Assembly (NCBI RefSeq): GCF_050038885.1 | Contig: NZ_CP143624.1 | Location: forward strand, 3,038,001-3,102,000 | Length of the DNA stretch: 64,000 nt | Source: Myxococcus flavus | GTDB taxonomy: Bacteria; Myxococcota; Myxococcia; Myxococcales; Myxococcaceae | Direction of reading: 5' to 3' | Shown: one piece after another, positions 61,152-64,000 of the stretch | Position numbering within the stretch: position 1 is the stretch's first letter | Layout of the letters: each line of letters starts with the position of its first letter | Program-made: the position numbers and the translations under genes | The notes under the pieces: model-generated | Told to the model about the DNA's origin: nothing | The model's database searches: none | What the model saw: the letters and a program-made list of their open reading frames with translations, nothing else

Positions 61152-63503
61152 ATGAAAATCCTAAAAGTCATCCACGGCTACCCCATGCGCTACAACGCTG
61201 GCTCCGAGGTCTACAGCCAGACGCTGTGCCACGGGCTCGCGGAACGCCATGACGTCCACGTATTCACCCGCGAGGAGGATTCCTTCGCACCCGACTTCCG
61301 CCTTCGTGCTGCACATGACGAGGAGGATCCTCGCGTCACGCTACACATCGTCAACAACCCGCGTCTCAAGGACCGATACCGCGCCACCGGCATCGATCAA
61401 CGATTCGCTGAACTTCTCGACCATCTGCGGCCGGACCTCATTCATGTCGGCCATCTCAACCATCTCTCGACCTCGATTCTGCGAGAGGCAGCGCTACGTG
61501 AGGTCCCTATCGTATTTACCCTCCATGACTATTGGTTGATGTGTCCCCGTGGCCAGTTCATGCAGATGTTTCCACAGGACCCAGGCGTTCTGTGGGCGGC
61601 ATGTGATGGGCAGGAAGACCGCAAGTGCGCCGAGCGCTGCTATGCACGCTACTTCAGTGGAGCGCCCGAGGATCGCGAAGCCGACATAGCTTATTGGACA
61701 CAATGGGTCGCCCTGCGTATGCGTCACGTCCGGGCGATGTGCGAACTCGTCGATCTCTTCATCGCCCCTGCGCGATACCTCCATGACCGCTTTCGCGACG
61801 CGTTCGGGCTACCCGAAAGCAAGCTCGTCTACCTCGACTATGGCTTCGCGCGCGAACGGATGAGCGGCCGCCGCCGAGTCCCCGGCGAGCCGTTCACGTT
61901 CGGCTACATTGGAACGCATGTCCCAGCAAAGGGCATTCACGATCTCCTCCACGCCTTCGGAAAAATCGCTGGCGACGCACGGCTACGGATTTGGGGTCGT
62001 CACCGTGGACAAGATACAGAGGCACTCAAGGCGATCTCGACCTCGCTCCCGGACCACGTCGCCAAGCGCATCGAGTGGCTCACCGAATACAAGAACCAGG
62101 ATATCGTCCGCGACGTCTTCGACCGTTGTGACGCCATCGTCGTTCCGTCGATCTGGGTCGAAAACTCGCCGCTCGTCATCCATGAAGCACAGCAAGCGAG
62201 ACTCCCTGTCATCACCGCCAGGGCGGGAGGGATGGCGGAGTATGTACAGCATGGAATCAACGGGCTCCTCTACGAGCACCGCTCCATTGACTCTCTTGCC
62301 GAGCAGATGCAGCGGCTCCTGCGAGAGCCAGCGCTCAGCGCTCGCCTCGGCGCCCGTGGATACCTGCTGAGCGAGACCGGCGACGTCCCTGACGTGAGAG
62401 ACCATGTTCGCGCCATCGAGCAACTCTACGAGCAGGTTCTACGCCGCCATGCTTCGGCACACGTTTCAAGGCACAGCGGCCCCTGGCGAATCACCTTCGA
62501 CACCAACCCGGATACCTGCAATCTCCGCTGCGTGATGTGCGAAGAGCACTCACCATACAGCTCACTCCAACGCCAGAGGAGGGCAGAAGGCCGACCGCAC
62601 CGCCTGATGTCTTTCGAGATGATTGAGCGCGTCGTCGCCGACGCGGCCCCCCATGGCCTGCGAGAGATCATTCCATCCACCATGGGCGAACCCCTCCTCT
62701 ATCAGCACTTCGATGAAGTCCTCGGCCTCTGTCGCAAGTACGATGTCAAGCTGAACCTCACGACCAATGGGACATTCCCCCGACTCGGTGCCCGCGAGTG
62801 GGCCAAGCGAATCGTACCCGTGACGTCGGACGTCAAAATCTCGTGGAACGGCGCGACCAAGGCGACCCACGAGGCCATCATGTTGGGTAGCCGCTGGGAA
62901 AACGTCGTCGACAATGTGCGCGAATTCATCGCGGTGCGAGATGCACATGCGGCCACTGGCGGTAACCGGTGCCGCGTCACGTTCCAACTGACCTTCCTTG
63001 AGTCAAACGTTTCCGAGCTCGCTGAAATGGTTCGCCTCGCCGTTAAACTCGGTGTTGACCGCGTCAAGGGGCACCATCTCTGGGCGCACTTCAAAGAGAT
63101 TCAGGGCGAGCAACTGCGGCGCAGTCCTGAATCGATTGCTCGTTGGAACGCAGCCGTGCTCATGGCGCGCGAGGCTGCAGCAGAAAAGACACTCCCCAAT
63201 GGGAAGTACATCCTGCTCGAGAACATCTTCCTGCTCGACTCAACCGCCACCGAGGACCTTGCCCCGGGAGGGCCGTGCCCGTTCCTAGGTCAGGAGGCCT
63301 GGGTTAGCGCGGTCGGCCGCTTCGACCCATGCTGCGCTCCGGATGCCCAGCGCCGGGCACTGGGCGAGTTCGGCAGCATACAAGAGCAGGGATTCATGCA
63401 GATCTGGAACGGTGACGCATACCGGGAACTGACTTCGACGTATCGCAACCGGCGCCTCTGCCTCAGCTGCAACATGCGTAGGCCCACGGATGGTGCGATA
63501 TGA
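61152..63503 (+). CDS. Fused glycosyltransferase family 4 and radical SAM/SPASM enzyme
   Basis: About 783 residues from the ATG at 61152 (GAGGG upstream). Residues 1-430 form a GT-B glycosyltransferase: MKILKVIHGYP, GSEVYSQTLCHGLAER, FTLHDYWLMCPRGQFM, GYIGTHVPAKGI and EAQQARLPVITARAGGMAEYV; cysteines near 150-175 resemble a conserved cluster of this GT group. Residues 455-783 are a radical SAM domain with CNLRCVMC (C-x3-C-x2-C) near 457, and GEPLLYQHF. A C-terminal SPASM-like region has CCAPD and LCLSCNM, which may hold extra iron-sulfur clusters. Fusion of a sugar transferase to a peptide- or sugar-modifying radical enzyme is unusual. GC is lower (52-57% by hand count) than the neighbours. 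The stop overlaps the next start. Confidence 0.88.
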   Translation: MKILKVIHGYPMRYNAGSEVYSQTLCHGLAERHDVHVFTREEDSFAPDFRLRAAHDEEDPRVTLHIVNNPRLKDRYRATGIDQRFAELLDHLRPDLIHVGHLNHLSTSILREAALREVPIVFTLHDYWLMCPRGQFMQMFPQDPGVLWAACDGQEDRKCAERCYARYFSGAPEDREADIAYWTQWVALRMRHVRAMCELVDLFIAPARYLHDRFRDAFGLPESKLVYLDYGFARERMSGRRRVPGEPFTFGYIGTHVPAKGIHDLLHAFGKIAGDARLRIWGRHRGQDTEALKAISTSLPDHVAKRIEWLTEYKNQDIVRDVFDRCDAIVVPSIWVENSPLVIHEAQQARLPVITARAGGMAEYVQHGINGLLYEHRSIDSLAEQMQRLLREPALSARLGARGYLLSETGDVPDVRDHVRAIEQLYEQVLRRHASAHVSRHSGPWRITFDTNPDTCNLRCVMCEEHSPYSSLQRQRRAEGRPHRLMSFEMIERVVADAAPHGLREIIPSTMGEPLLYQHFDEVLGLCRKYDVKLNLTTNGTFPRLGAREWAKRIVPVTSDVKISWNGATKATHEAIMLGSRWENVVDNVREFIAVRDAHAATGGNRCRVTFQLTFLESNVSELAEMVRLAVKLGVDRVKGHHLWAHFKEIQGEQLRRSPESIARWNAAVLMAREAAAEKTLPNGKYILLENIFLLDSTATEDLAPGGPCPFLGQEAWVSAVGRFDPCCAPDAQRRALGEFGSIQEQGFMQIWNGDAYRELTSTYRNRRLCLSCNMRRPTDGAI

Positions 63504-64000
63504 ACTGGACACACTTGGGAGTAGCGCCGGACGCCACCCATCACATCACGCCGAGCGGGGCCCCCGCCTACAGCCAGCGATACGACCATGTGCTGAAGTT
63601 CCACGCACCAGGACTCGCTCCCGTAAGCCATGGCAACCAAGCGTGGCATATCACTCCGGACGGCGCAGCAGCGTATGCGCAGCGGTTCACGCAGACCTTT
63701 GGATTCTACGAATGCCTGGCTGCGGTCGTTGGCGCGGACGGAGCCCACCACATCACGCCCGAAGGGCGGCAGGCGTACGCGAAACGATACGCATGGTGCG
63801 GCAACTTTCAAGGCGGCCGTTGCGTCGTTCGTGATTCCAACAGCAACTACCTGCACATCACGTCCGACGGTTGCCCGAGCTATCTTGAGCGCTGGTGCTA
63901 CGCGGGTGACTATCGAGACGGTTCCGCCGTCGTGCAGGCTGGGGATGGCCGCTCCACGCACATCGGCCTTGATGGAGGTGTACTGCACGGTCGCTGGTAC
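63500..64000 (+). CDS. WG-like repeat protein, 3' end beyond the window
   Basis: The frame starts at the ATG overlapping the previous stop (ATGA) and stays open to the window end, giving 167 residues so far. It consists of repeats of 34-35 residues: the HI pair recurs near residues 15, 50, 84, 119 and 154, each followed by T/S-x-D/E/S-G and then a Y/W-x-x-R-Y/F/W stretch (HITPDGAAAYAQRF, HITPEGRQAYAKRY, HITSDGCPSYLERW) and F/Y-x-x-G-x-x-V-V. This matches the WG-repeat beta pattern with a histidine at the end of each unit. Such repeats form a solenoid or propeller. It is translationally coupled to the glycosyltransferase-radical SAM enzyme, which suggests it is partner or substrate. Confidence 0.75.
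   Translation, partial: MNWTHLGVAPDATHHITPSGAPAYSQRYDHVLKFHAPGLAPVSHGNQAWHITPDGAAAYAQRFTQTFGFYECLAAVVGADGAHHITPEGRQAYAKRYAWCGNFQGGRCVVRDSNSNYLHITSDGCPSYLERWCYAGDYRDGSAVVQAGDGRSTHIGLDGGVLHGRWY

Noticed and set aside
63290..63988. 232-codon minus-strand frame at the window end
   Set aside because: It is antisense to the repeat protein, whose plus-strand frame has regular 34-35-residue units and a coupled start.

Overview
The window is high-GC DNA (about 65-70% by eye) with the gene style of a Myxococcaceae myxobacterium (Myxococcus, Corallococcus or Pyxidicoccus type). It is rich in lipoproteins with a clear lipobox, Ser/Thr kinases, a very large hybrid sensor kinase with a two-component-regulator propeller, Kelch, PEGA and Ig-type surface proteins, secreted hydrolases and many short family-restricted proteins. 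I see no tRNA, rRNA, CRISPR array or prophage. Most of it is chromosomal core and accessory sequence with one intact insertion sequence.

Layout. 1-1717: two convergent family-4 glycosyltransferases (the first cut by the window edge) whose 3' ends overlap. 1771-7492: a minus-strand block in transcription order nrtR, PP2C phosphatase, Ser/Thr kinase, isochorismatase-like hydrolase, TerY-like VWA protein. Operator-like palindromes with the same half-sites lie in front of the phosphatase and over the nrtR start, so an NAD/ADP-ribose-responsive regulator may control a phospho-signalling triad. 7524-9619: lipid kinase and short-chain dehydrogenase. 9984-13346: a mosaic Ig/propeller lipoprotein and a PEGA protein. 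13501-16439: an M64 metallopeptidase gene broken by a 1515-bp IS with 21-bp terminal repeats and a 5-bp target duplication. 16559-21731: two lipoproteins that together carry the parts of an ExeM-type extracellular nuclease. 21822-25626: lipoprotein, SIMPL protein, hemerythrin and VanB-like reductase. 25672-33566: giant hybrid histidine kinase, RDD membrane protein and Ser/Thr kinase. 33992-46474: subtilase, outer-membrane barrel, DUF2267, di-haem peroxidase, a second mosaic lipoprotein, M24 peptidase, Kelch lipoprotein and small proteins. 46458-48516: two orphan ABC ATPases, one with altered catalytic motifs. 48588-51592: a translationally coupled DUF3142/secreted-protein pair. 51779-56672: a Gld-like ABC operon. 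56793-60914: membrane protein plus fatty-acid-hydroxylase-type enzyme, a Cys-rich lipoprotein, an alpha/beta hydrolase, and an SMI1/KNR4 protein with an AAA ATPase. 61152-64000: an AT-richer island with a glycosyltransferase fused to a radical SAM/SPASM enzyme, translationally coupled to a WG-like repeat protein that runs off the end.

The most promising systems are the NrtR-linked kinase/phosphatase/VWA/hydrolase locus and the glycosyltransferase-radical SAM fusion with its repeat-protein partner. Functions come from motifs read by eye; no database search was possible.
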